Of a stretch of DNA of 52,066 nt, positions 1-11,439 are shown in pieces (position 1 is the stretch's first letter; each line of letters opens with the position of its first letter). Below the pieces are notes generated by a model, which did not search any database, was not told the DNA's origin, and was given only the letters and a program-made list of their open reading frames with translations. A program made the translations under genes and the position numbers. Source of the DNA: Heterostelium multicystogenum (Eukaryota > Evosea > Eumycetozoa > Acytosteliales > Acytosteliaceae); NCBI GenBank assembly GCA_003667245.1, contig RCNN01000519.1:1-52066 (forward strand). Reading direction: 5' to 3'.

Positions 1-1326
1 GTCATCGAGATGGAAGTAGGATCGATTAGGATATTGAAGTCCTAGATTGTATTAAAACGATCTCCAACACATCGACCCAGTTCTTTGCGAATCTTTCAAA
101 TGATTCCCGACCTTTTGTACAAACAGAGCAACTGAAACGATATACCCAGTCACCGACAATCTGATCTGAGCCATCTAGCAACTTGACACAATTGAAGTGA
201 AACAACTGTAGACATAGATCGCACCTGACCATCTTTTCTTTTCTTGTGATTTTCCACAGTAGCAATAGATACCTTCTTCATTCGAAAGATGATCTAGATC
301 CCAATGCAATCCATTTCAGCTACAAGTGATAATAGTATTGAGTAAGTATTAATTATATGATTGCCAAGAATAGTAGTATCATTCTTACATCATAAGGTAG
401 TTTAAGAAATTGTAACTGGTACAGGAGCTGCGGGTGGCTGTTGCTGCTGATCGGTGCTGATTGTAGATGATATTGCATTTGTATCTAATGTAGGAGAAGT
501 AACTGTCACCGCTGCTGTGGCTGATTCTAGTGTTGGTGATTTCTTTGCATTGGAGGGTTTGCTTTGCTTTTTCTTATTAGTCGTTGATTTTGATGTGATG
601 TCTTGACTGAAGGACATAGATGTGTTGGGTGGAGGTGATGGCGATGAGTATAGCTCATCTCTGTGGTGTGGTCTTGACTTGACGACTGTAAACTCTTCTT
701 CTTCATACTCTTCGATCTTTGTTTGTGTCTGTGATGATGGTTGCTGTAGTTGGTGTTTGTGGAATTGAATTCAAGCTGCTGTCAACTGAGTAGATGGAAG
801 AAGTCTCCGTGGTGGTCGCACTGTACTGGTGGAATATAGTGGTGTCGATGTTGTTGTCGGAATACAGCATTCTGTACCTGCCATCGCCACTTTGATTGAC
901 GCCAGATTCGCTTGTGTTGCTGTCGTTGGTGCTTATGCTATCGTTGCTGTTGCTCACGCCGCCGTTGGCAACTAGGCCGCCATTGGCGCTGCTGTTGATG
1001 TTCAAACTCGCATTCATATTGCTGCCGCTGTTTATGATGTCGGTGTTGGATATGCTGGGAGAGTAGTAGATCTCATTCTTGTAGCTGTTTAGGATGGAGG
1101 GCGTGTTGCTTGTGCTGCTGAACGACATGGTCGAATACGGGTTATTCTCCTCGGAGTCGTCCTGCATAGTGCTTTGTTGCTGCTGTTGTGCAGCAGCGGC
1201 AGCCAACACATAGTCATCGTCTTCGATATTGACATCGGGGTCGTCATCGTCCATCTGCATCACATCGTCATCTTCATGCTGGGTGACACTATCACTACTG
1301 TACAGTAGATTCTCATTGCCACTCAT
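1..1326 (-). CDS. PHD-finger protein, partial at left edge
   Basis: The gene runs right to left off the window edge. The start at 1326 opens an acidic Asn/Ser-rich tail of about 310 residues with poly-Ala and poly-Gln runs. An intron is placed at 320-388 (GTAAGA donor, TTGTAG acceptor). The second exon encodes a PHD zinc finger: CYCGK, then RCDLCLQLFHFNC, then FSCSVC, followed by FERFAKNWVDVLE, a segment like the one that trails PHD fingers in Ash2/Polycomblike-type proteins. Established: such fingers bind histone tails in nuclear chromatin complexes. The exact complex is not determined. The frame is broken near 50, 245, 400 and 715 by one-base slips, and the coding sense resumes cleanly each time, so the gene is probably intact in the organism. 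The initial open frame of the PHD exon lacks an ATG and is not a separate gene. Confidence 0.75.
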
Positions 1327-2318
1327 TGCTATTGCTATGCTATTGACAGATAAATATATATAGTATTGCTAGCATACAACACACAACAGTAACTAACTAA
1401 TTTTCAATTAGCGATATTAATATATTTATATTACAGTTTGGCAATCTATGCAGAGCGCGCCTCTCAAATTGACTGGCTTCCCCCACCCTTATTGAAATTT
1501 TGCAAACTGCAATAACAATATTAAGATCCAACCAAAAGTTGTTTTCAAACAAAGATATAACTCTCGATTAAAGTGTTCTAACTAATCTAACTCAATATGC
1601 AATCAATCAAATCAATCAAATCAAATAAACCAAAGGTTTTATCAATCAATTGCTTTAATCTATTATTATAAGGATCTATTTTTTGAGTCAATAAATAAGA
1701 AAATATTAACTAACGAATGTTCATGAACTCACTAGGCAAGGCTTGAGAATGATCGATGAACAGATAATCAATGATTCGCTTACAAGTAGTTCATTTTAAA
1801 GGCAAACAAATAAATGAGAAAAACAAAGTATTGATAAATAAATTATTAACTGCATGAAAAATAAATAATTTGAAATTTTCTTGATTTTTTATTAAATTTT
1901 GAAAAATGCAAATTGTTGGTTACTGTTTTAAATAGATGGATGTTGATGATGGTGGAAATTAATAAAACATAGATTGATACAACTACCACGCATATATTAG
2001 ATAGATTACTACTAATAATAAAGGTTATTAAACTTACATTTTTTAAAAAGAGTTTAAAGCCTATTACCCTTAATAATAATGTATGTTATTACTGTTAATA
2101 TCTTTTCTTTGATTCTGTTGGACATCAGAGATATTTTTAACATGTGTACTTGAATCACTAACATCTTTGTTACAAAAAAAGATTTATATAATATCTTTGA
2201 ATTTGTATTGTAATATAATAATATAATCATATATAATAATATAATATAATAACATTAATTAATAGTTTGAATAAAAAAGACCAAGAATAAGCGAATATTG
2301 AACAAATTACATAAAATA
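1327..2318. other. Divergent intergenic region, no gene seen
   Basis: About 1 kb of AT-rich DNA between the divergent PHD and exoribonuclease genes, with oligo-A/T tracts and no supported ORF or RNA. It presumably holds both promoters. No specific element was identified. Confidence 0.6.
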
Positions 2319-5300
2319 ATGTCGACATCAACAACAACAACAACAACATCATCATCATCAACAGACGAAAAGACACAACCACCACCACTGTATGATGCAA
2401 ATAAACATGTAGATAAACATGTAAAACATAATGCTATTGCGCAATCCTTACCAAAGGCACCTAAAAACAATATTGTACCAAAGAAAGAATCAATGTCTCA
2501 AAGAGAACCCAAGCAACCAAAAGAACCAAAACCAGCAAAAACACCAATCAAACCTAGAGAACCAAAAGAGTCCAAACATCCAACTGAGCCAAAAGAATCG
2601 AAAGATATCAAACACCCAATCCCACATGAATCAAAGCAACCAAAGCAACCAAAGCAACCTAAACAACCAAAACAACCAAAAGATCAAAAGCAACCATCTG
2701 TTAACATAGTTTCTGCTGCTGCCCGAAGATATTCAATTACATTCAGTTCAGCCCCAACAATCACAACAACCAAAGGATCAAAAACAACCCAAACATCCTA
2801 AAGAACCAAAATTACCAAAGCAAGCAAAACAAGCAAAAACAACCCAAACAACCTAAGCAACCGAAACAACCTAAAGAATCTAAGGAGCAAAATCAATCTC
2901 AACCACAACCAATCGTAATCGGTCAATTAAATATTGACCCAATTGTTGTAGTCCAAAAAGATTTTACACAGGTTCATCTTCCACCACTTCCAATGCCAGT
3001 TGTCCAAACTCCGAAATCAGCTAAGCCAACTAAAGAAAAAGAAACCAAAGGAGAAGAAGCCAAAGAGAGATGTATCGAAGACTTCAGGTGAATTGCAGGT
3101 ACATATTGAAAATGATACATTCGATAAACATGTTAAAGTTCAATCCCAACCACAACAGGCTAAGAAACCCAAGGAGAAAAAGCCTAAAGAGAAGAAGCCA
3201 AAGAAGGAGAAAGATGAAACAAAGAAACAACCTCAAAAGAAAAAAAACAGTGTTAAAGGAGAAGTCAGTGATGGAGCTGTGCAAGCTAAAGAGAAGAAAG
3301 AAAAAAGAGAAAGCCAAGATTCCCAGCACATGTTACTATTGAAGAGGTTGAGAAAGGATTGGCTGCCTCAAAATACTTCTATGGACAGTTGAGAGTAAAT
3401 CCAAAGAAGTACAACGATGCCTATATAACAGTGGATGGAGTGAACAACGATGCATTCTGTGATGGATTGAAGATGAGAAATCGTGGTTTCCACTCGGACA
3501 TCGTTGTATTCGAGATACTTCCTGAGGAGGATTGGAAGAACAGATCTTCGTGCAAAGATGATGAAGAAGATGTTCCCACAAAGAAACCTGATGAATTTGT
3601 TGACTCAGATAACGACGACAGCGACATTGAGTTGGCCGCTGTCAAGGATACCACAGATATGGGAGGTGAAGATGAGGGTACCATCGTATTGAAATCTTCG
3701 CTCTCAAAGTTGAGTATTGAACAACGTGATAAAGCAGAGTTTAGCGCACTTGGATCTCCAACCAGCGACAATTCTTCTGACGATGAAGAGATCATTGTTG
3801 GTGCTGATGTTGTAATGAAAACAAACAACGAGTTATATGAAGAGGACTTCGTTGTTATCCAACCTGCAACTACGACGACTACTACTACATCGACACCAAA
3901 GAAAACTATTGCAAGCGAAAAGATATCATCAAGAATTGAAATTGTCAAGGGAATGAAGCAAAATATTAAATTCCTTCAATCAGTTGTTGACAAAGCAAAC
4001 AAGAAAAATCAATTCATTACATGCAAGGTCGTCCACATTCTCGATACTCGTCACACCAAGACTCACATTGGTTTGATTTCAGTAAGTAAAATACATCAAA
4101 CCTGAAAGTAATTCCCCATTCTTACCACATTCACTAGAATGATCCAAATAATTCGACATTTGCCAACTTCACACCGATGGACACTTGTCTACCAAGATGT
4201 TTGATTTTCAAGGAATCAATTCCAGAGTTTAGATCGAATCCAGACAAGTACAAGACACTGTTGGTCTCAGTGGTGTACAGTGCCTGGAAGGATTCATCCA
4301 TTCTCCCAATTGGTCACTTCCATTCAATCTTTGGAGAGTGCGGTGAAATCGAACCCGAAACAAGAGCTCTTCTAAAGGAGTATGGAGTTGATACCAATCC
4401 ATTCTCCAAGGAAGTCATGGACTGCCTTCCAAAGATAAACAATGCAAGTCAATGGAAGATTACCCCAGAAGATCTAGCCCAACGTCGTGATCTTCGTAAC
4501 GAAATCATTGTTTCTATTGATCCAGACACCGCCAAGGATCTTGATGATGCTTTGTCCTGCGTATGCTTGCCTGATGGTAACTTCCAAGTTGGTGTTCATA
4601 TTGCAGATGTATCACACTTTGTCAAGGCAGGAACTGCACTCGACGCTTCCGCTCAAAAGCGTGCAACCACCGTATACCTGGTTCAAAAAGCAATTCCAAT
4701 GTTGCCATCACTTCTCTCCGAGGAACTTTGCTCATTGAACTATGGAGTTGAGAGATTTGCATTCTCGGTTATCTGGACTCTTTCTCCAGAAGGAAAGGTA
4801 CTTGATGAGTGGTTTGGTAGATCTGTCATCAAGTCTGCCTCAAGACTGACATATGGTATTGCACAGACAATCATTGATGGAAAGATTAAGACTTCTTGGA
4901 AGGACGGCTTATTACCATCTCAGATCAAGCCAATCTTGGGTCCAGACACCCCAGAGCATGTTCAAAAAGTAGTTAGTTCTGTTATGAATCTCCGTGAGAT
5001 TGCAAAGCGACTAAGACAATCTCGTATGGACAACGGTGCGTTCAACATCCATCCCACCAAGCTTGCATTCGAGTTGGATGCAAAGGGAAATCCAATTTCT
5101 ACCAAGATCTACCAGATCTATGAGTCAAATCATTTGGTCGAGGAATTTATGTTGCTCGCCAACATGCAGGTTGCTACCCGTATCGCCAAGTACTTCCCTG
5201 AGAACGCATTGCTTCGTCGTCACCCAAATCCAAATCCAAGAAAGCTTGACCAGTTTATTAACTTCTGTACCCAACATGGTTGGGAGATTGATCCATCCGA

Positions 5301-6033
5301 CGTAAGCAGTTTTGGTACATCTGTTAAGGCACTTCGCGAGCAACTCAAAGACAAACCCGACGTCTTTGCTGCCATCCAGCTCATGTCAATCAGATCAATG
5401 AGATTGGCAGAATATTTCTGCACAGGAAGTGAAGAAGAGGATCAGTGGCACCACTATGCCCTCAACGTTGACCACTATACTCACTTCACCTCGCCCATCC
5501 GTAGATATGCTGATATTATTGTTCACCGTCTTCTTGAGCTCTCGATTCAGGTTGAACGTGCCAAGGCAACCAATCCCGATGGTAACTATCACGTCGAAGG
5601 AATTCCATCAACTGAGCAAGTCGATCTTGTCTCCAAGAACTGCAACGAAAAGAAGCTCAACTCACGTAAAGCACAAGAGCGTAGTGACAAGGTATTCCTC
5701 TGTGTCTTGCTCCAGAATTCACTGACTATCACCGACGCAGTGGTGCTCAATGGTGGACCACAGTTCCTCTCTGTCATCGTACCAATGTTTGGAACAGAGC
5801 AACGTATCTACTTGGATGACCTCCAGGCTGAGGGACAAATCATCTCACACAGCTACAACAAAGAAGTGGATACTAACTATGTTGTATGGCCTGGAACCAG
5901 CACCGATGATAAGATCACCCAAGAATACAAACAGCTCTCAACCGTTAAGGTCAAGATCACTGTCGACAAATCAAAGTTCCCAATTGACACCCGTTGTATT
6001 CTTATGCACCCACTATACACTGGTGAGAAATAA
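2319..6033 (+). CDS. dis3l2: DIS3L2-type 3'-5' exoribonuclease (RNB domain)
   Basis: RNase II/RNB family enzyme that degrades RNA 3' to 5' in the cytoplasm, as known for DIS3L2. The start is ATG 2319 (AAAATAATG context); the upstream TTG is not used. The first 330 or so residues are low complexity, rich in Lys, Pro, Gln and Glu, with KQP repeats. A cold-shock domain begins near 3325 (IEEVEKGLAASKYFYGQLRV). An intron lies at 4082-4137 (56 nt, phase 0). The RNB core follows with the catalytic aspartate cluster SIDPDTAKDLDDAL (about 4515) and the substrate-clamping HFTSPIRRYADIIVHRLL (about 5485), then an S1-like C-terminus. No PIN domain is visible, which favours DIS3L2 over DIS3. Frame slips occur near 2740, 2850, 3050 and 3330, all in the repetitive N-terminal half. 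Candidate poly(A) signals AATAAA lie at 6090 and 6108. Confidence 0.9.
2620..2885 (+). repeat. Degenerate minisatellite coding KQP/KEP repeats
   Basis: Short direct repeats of the form CAACCAAARC, within the N-terminal part of the exoribonuclease gene, encode runs such as KQPKQPKQPKQPK. At least two frame slips fall inside this tract. It is low-complexity coding sequence, not a mobile element. Confidence 0.7.
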
Positions 6034-7933
6034 ACCTACTCAAACACTGACCCATGATCTTTCAAAGAGATCTAATTGTTGGTAAAAAAAATAAAATAAA
6101 AAAAACCAATAAAATATATTAACAATGTTTTATTTCTTTAATTTTAAAATAATACTAAAAATAATTAAAGAAATTGAACGTAATTTAACTCTACGTTTAA
6201 CGAAAACGCATCTATACTTGTTTTATATAAATATATTTCTCAATAATGCTTGTTATGGAAACTATATGCTGACTCTTAATTTCAATGGGTTCCGATGATT
6301 ACCTTTTGATTATATTTTTATCAGATAATTTGTGGTCCATGATCATGAACGACCCAGGAAATAAAATAGGGGTTTAATTTTAAAAGAATTTTTGCTTTTT
6401 TTTTTCCTAAAATGGAAAAAGTTTAAACTTAAACAAAAATTGGGTCATTATAATTAGTATGAAGTTCATTCATATACCCACATTACCATTATAACAATAT
6501 ATTTATATTATTCAATTCAATAGTAATAATAATAGTAAAAATAATAATAATAAAAATAATAATAATAATAATATAATATCATTGATTATCTTTAATAAAG
6601 TGTAAATTCTATTGAATTGGTTTGGTTTTAAAGGCAACTTGACTGAAAACAAACAATAACAACAGAACGTTAAATTAATAACATAGTGGGGTAATGATAC
6701 ATAACAAATGAACACACCAACAAGCTTAATATATAAATTTAAATAAATGTAAAACGATAAAAGTAAAGCAATTCACCAGCATTAAATCACCTCCTATTTA
6801 ACCACAACACACCAACCACAATACAACAATAACAACACAGCAACATTCCTAATAATAACAAAAAACAATAACAATAACATCTATAAACAACATTGTATGT
6901 CAATACACACACACTACTATACTACAGTACCACACTGTAGATGCTGCACTCACTCTAAACATCATACTAAACACATCAAGAAAAGAACAACAAACAATTC
7001 AACTAAACTCTATAATATTATATTATATTATGAATTAATTAAAATTTAACTCAAATGGTTTGTTTTGTTTGTTTGTCTGATTGCTTTCATGTTTAGTCTA
7101 CTGTTTTTGTGTTGTTGTTTGGATTTAGTTTAGTTTAGTTTGTCTAATTAAGGTTTGTTACTCCCTTGTTTAATTTTTAGTTTGGTGTTTCACTACATGT
7201 CAGATGGTGGAGACACTCTCCAATCCATTTTATAATTTAATCTAATGATTCACCCAGACATACAGACAGATCAGATAGACAGATAGACTAACAACAGACA
7301 GACAAATAATAATAATATTAATAATAATAATAAATCACAACAAGAAACACTCATATCTTATCACTCCGCACTCATTCAGCAAAATTAACAGAAGAAGAAG
7401 CTAATCTTTGCATGCATTTTTATTCAATTAAACAAAAACTAATTAATTTTTAATTGATTGAATTTTAATATATAGATACCTAAGATAAAGATAAGATTAA
7501 GATAGAAGATAAAACATAGAAAATACTGCAATTGATTAATTAGTAGTACTACTAAGTAGGAGTCGTCTTGTGAGATTGATAAAGATTTAGATAATAATAA
7601 TAATTATTACTTTAATTAAAACTAAATTAATAATAATAGTTTTAATTAAATTAATAATAATAGCTAATAATAGTTATAACTATTAGAATATTAGTAATTA
7701 ATTATAGTTTGTTATATATTATAATTGTTATTAATATTTACATTATTATAGTATTTTATAAATAGAAAAATTAAAAATTAAATACTGTTAATATTTAAAT
7801 TTCATTTAATTTTCATAAACTATAATATTAATAGTATTTATAATAATAATAATAATAATAATAATAGTAACAAGAATCACCAATAATAATATTAATAATA
7901 AAAAAGGTAGATAACATATAAAAATATTTTATT
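6034..7933. other. Long AT-rich intergenic region upstream of regA
   Basis: About 1.9 kb with no supported gene. It carries (AAT)n tracts near 6520-6575 and 7840-7865, oligo-T runs near 6395, and many short TAAT repeats. The proximal part is expected to be the regA promoter. Small ORFs here are low complexity. Confidence 0.6.
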
Positions 7934-10740
7934 ATGATGAATAATATGAAAGAAGAATGTGATAGAGCTTCTTCACATGCAACACGTAGTAGTAGTAATG
8001 GAGCAATTTTGAAGGATACTTCAGATTCAAAGAATACAGGCGATTGTATGGTGGAGAACAATTGTGGTGTCTATGCGGAAATAGAAAAGCAATGTCATTG
8101 TCACATGGTTGGAAAGGTTGGCGATAATCAAAAATCTCCACAGCAACAGCAGTCCAATGGACATGACCATGTTCCATCATTACCGATCAAGCAAAAAGAC
8201 ACCCAAGAATCAACGGAAATATCTAGTCCACACGAACATTCACCAAAATCCCCCAATAGTAATAATAACAATAGTAACAATAATAGTATGAGTGGTCAAT
8301 CCACAAACTCCAAGAGCTCCACTTCTAAAGAAGTAACAGTTCACTCTCCACCCACTAGAAGTCCAACTTCCAACGGATTGGAGTTATCCGATCAATTACC
8401 TGCTGAGTACTCACCATCAAAAGTTCATATTTTAGTGGTAGACGATGATATAGTTCAGCGATCTCTACTGAATAACATGTTAAAAAAATTTAATTTCAAT
8501 GGTAATGTCGCAGTAACACGAGCAGATTGTACAAGTAGATTGTTTCACTAATCGAATTTATGATTATGTAGTTACACTAGTCACAAATGGTGAAGAAGCA
8601 TGGGATACTTTGTTGAATGGAAAAGTTATGTATGACTTGGTACTTACCGATGTAATGATGCCAATGGTAACTGGATTCGACTTGCTACAAAGAATTAATG
8701 AGCATATGGAAATTAAACATATACCGGTTATCCGTAAGTTAAATTTCGAAAGTGATTATTAATAATTCCAAAACTAACATAGTAATGTATCTATGAAATA
8801 CATAGTAATGTCTGGCACAGCTGTAGATTATAAATATGCAAATGATACAATTAAAATAGGAGGACAGGATTTCTTAACGAAACCAATTGCAAAAGAATTG
8901 TTGAAAAAGAAAATTGATACTGTTTTGACAAGTATATGGCAAAAGAAGAAGGAAGCAGAGTATAAGTATGTTTCGCAAATTGCATTGATTGAGGATCACC
9001 ATTTAACAATCAATCATTTGTATTTTAGGTCGTTTTTGGCAAGAGAAAGAGAAAATAGAAGTATTTTGGCAAAACAGATGGAAGCCAAAGAACATGAGAT
9101 AGAAGAGTTAACAAAAAAGATTTCAGAAATGGCGTCAATCTCAAGAGAAGCAATGGAATCACCACTTGTTTCAGTAACTAGGACCATCGAAGAACTAATG
9201 CAACAATCAAACTGGACCGACCATGAGAATGATATAAAATATAAGCTAACCATGATTCTAAAGGAATTAGGGTATGTTGTTATTAAGATCCTTTCATAAG
9301 CAGAATTATTAATACCTTCAAAAACACAGTTCATCGAATATCTACCGACCTTCGTTTGAAAAGTTGATAAAGAATGAATCGGTTGATCCTGTTACAAAGA
9401 GTTTTTTGGTTACAGAGTTCTCCTCGGTGACAGGTGCTCGAAGAAATTCAATTCCAACATTCCCCAAACTGTTTCCAGTATCGATACAAAAGAGGGAATC
9501 AAGGGTTGGAATTTCGATGTGTTTAAATATTCAGAGGACGATTTGATGCCAATGTTGGTGGACATGTTTGAGAATTTCCAACTTCTCGAAACCTTTAAGA
9601 TTCCAATTGAAAAACTTCAAAGATTTATTATGGCAGTTCATTCTTTGTACAGAAAGAGCAACAGGTATGTATGTCGACATTTTAAGGATGTCCAGTATCT
9701 AACATTTTCTTGAAGATATCACAACTTTTTACATGCATTCGATGTCACACAAACATGTTATACATTTTTTAACAACCTTTAAAGCGGCCCAATACCTGAC
9801 ACATTTGGATATTCTGTCACTGTTGATCGCAGCTATGTGCCATGACCTCAATCATCCTGGTTTCAATAACACTTTCCAGGTTAATGCTCAAACAGATTTA
9901 ACTTTACAATATAATGACAATTCAGTTTTTAGAGGTAAGATTTTTATTATTAGTGACATAAATGAAATCTATCTAATTCATTTCTTTAATAGAATCATCA
10001 TGCTACATTGACATTTAAAATACTAAAAAATAGTGACTGCAATATTCTTGAAGGTCTAAATGAAGACCAATATAAAGAATTGAGAAGATCTGTAATTCAA
10101 TTGATTCTAGCAACAGATATGGCATTCCATTTCGAATATATCAACAAATTCCAACACCACTTAAATAATCAACCATTCGACAGAAACAAGAAGGAAGACA
10201 GACAAATGATTTTAAACTTTTTGATAAAGGTAGGTAATCGAAATCTTCGAAGATATAATATCAAGCTCGGTATTAATATTATAATAATAGTGTGGAGATA
10301 TCTCTAATGTTGCAAGACCATGGCATTTGAATTTAGAATGGTCAAATCGTGTTTCAGACGAGTTTTTCCAACAGTCACAGTTTGAAAAAGTTTGTGGCTA
10401 TCCTGTAACTCCTTTCATGGACAAAACAAAGACCAATCGACCAAGAATAGCTGCTGATTTCATTGATTATGTAGCTCTTCCACTCTATCAGGGTTTGGCA
10501 AGATTCCTTTCGGATACAAAGAATCTGATGGAGATCATGTCTACCAACAGACAGAAATGGCAAATTGAATTGCTCAGACTTGATGGCAGATCTGAAGAAG
10601 AAGTGGAAAAAGAGAAATTACACAACTCTGAAAAGTCTGGAGCCAATATCAGCTCACCCAGTGATTCACCTTCTTCACAATCTTCCTCATCAACAAGTTC
10701 TTCTACAAAACAACTTCCAAAGATTGACGAAGAAAATTAA
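7934..10740 (+). CDS. regA: RegA: response regulator fused to cAMP phosphodiesterase
   Basis: Intracellular cAMP-specific phosphodiesterase controlled by a His-Asp phosphorelay. In Dictyostelium it sets cAMP for PKA during development and osmotic response. Eight exons: 7934-8501, 8572-8733, 8806-8965, 9029-9271, 9330-9664, 9716-9934, 9993-10229, 10291-10740; introns are 51-72 nt. The first 165 or so residues are Asn/Ser-rich. The receiver domain shows [12 protein letters not shown], the phosphoacceptor Asp in [10 protein letters not shown] (about residue 216, matching Asp212 of D. discoideum) and DFLTKPI. A linker helix follows. The HD-type catalytic domain has [19 protein letters not shown], a DNSV..ENHH motif and CGDISN metal-binding motifs. 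Length is about 790 residues, close to the known protein. One-base slips near 9455 (C run) and 9927 (T run) break the frame. Poly(A) signal AATAAA is at 10753. Confidence 0.95.
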
Positions 10741-11126
10741 AACCAATAGCACAATAAATAACTCAAAACCATTTGTATCTACGTTCATTTAAATTTACTT
10801 TTGTGGAACTTTGACCAAAATGAATAGAAACAGTAGAAAGAATTTATCCACACTCCCAACCTCTTCAATTGACTCATCAATGTTTAAACTATTTTACATG
10901 TTTTTAATTTGTATTAGTAAATAAGTTTATATGAAGAACTACATAAAATGAATAATAAACCATATGCCAACATCCAGGTGTTGAAGGCCTCAACATAAAG
11001 TACTCATGTCTCATAGATGTTGAGAGTCGGTCACTATTCTTTGTTGCTTGACAAGATTAGACGCAATGATATAACCTGTTCAATCCACATGCACAAGACA
11101 TTTTTTATTGTGTTCGGTATAATAGG
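10741..11126. other. Intergenic, no gene seen
   Basis: About 390 bases after regA, containing its poly(A) signal at 10753. No ORF, tRNA or clear repeat is seen. Confidence 0.5.
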
Positions 11127-11406
11127 ATGGATCTGTTGGATATGCTAATTGCAAAGAATGAAAGATTAAACGAGAATCAAGAGATTGATATTTTGTTAGA
11201 AAAATACTGAGGAATCATTGGTTTGGTGTTTTCTAAAAATAGTTATGAATCATTTTTCCAATAAAATTGAAATCGAGATTTACAAAAAAAAAGGAATTTC
11301 TGCTAAATTTTTTAATTTGTCAGTTGAGGAGATATTTATGCTCTCTCATGAGGCTTTAGTTTTTCATTTTAACATTCACCTTAACATTAATAATTCATTA
11401 CTCTAA
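11127..11406 (+). pseudogene. Possible small or decayed gene
   Basis: ATG 11127 opens 27 codons (MDLLDMLIAKNERLNENQEI...) to TGA 11210. The same frame stays codon-like to a TAA near 11260, and a second frame is open to 11404 (VEEIFMLSHEALVF). The pieces could form one protein of about 90 residues with a stop and a slip, or a relic. I recognise no family. It lies only about 35 bases upstream of the next gene's start, so it could also be unrelated leader sequence. Confidence 0.3.
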
Positions 11407-11439
11407 CTTGTTCTTCTTTAAAGAATTAATATATACACC

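Noticed and set aside
3421..3948. Long minus-strand ORF (175 codons) opposite the exoribonuclease
   Set aside because: It is the antisense shadow of an acidic, Ser-rich coding exon; no promoter, motif or independent composition.
9014..9334. Minus-strand ORF of 106 codons within regA
   Set aside because: Antisense of regA exon 4 and its introns; hydrophobic composition follows from the sense codons.
10970..11120. Possible tRNA with TTCAATCC-like B box
   Set aside because: No A box at the right distance and no acceptor or T stem pairing.
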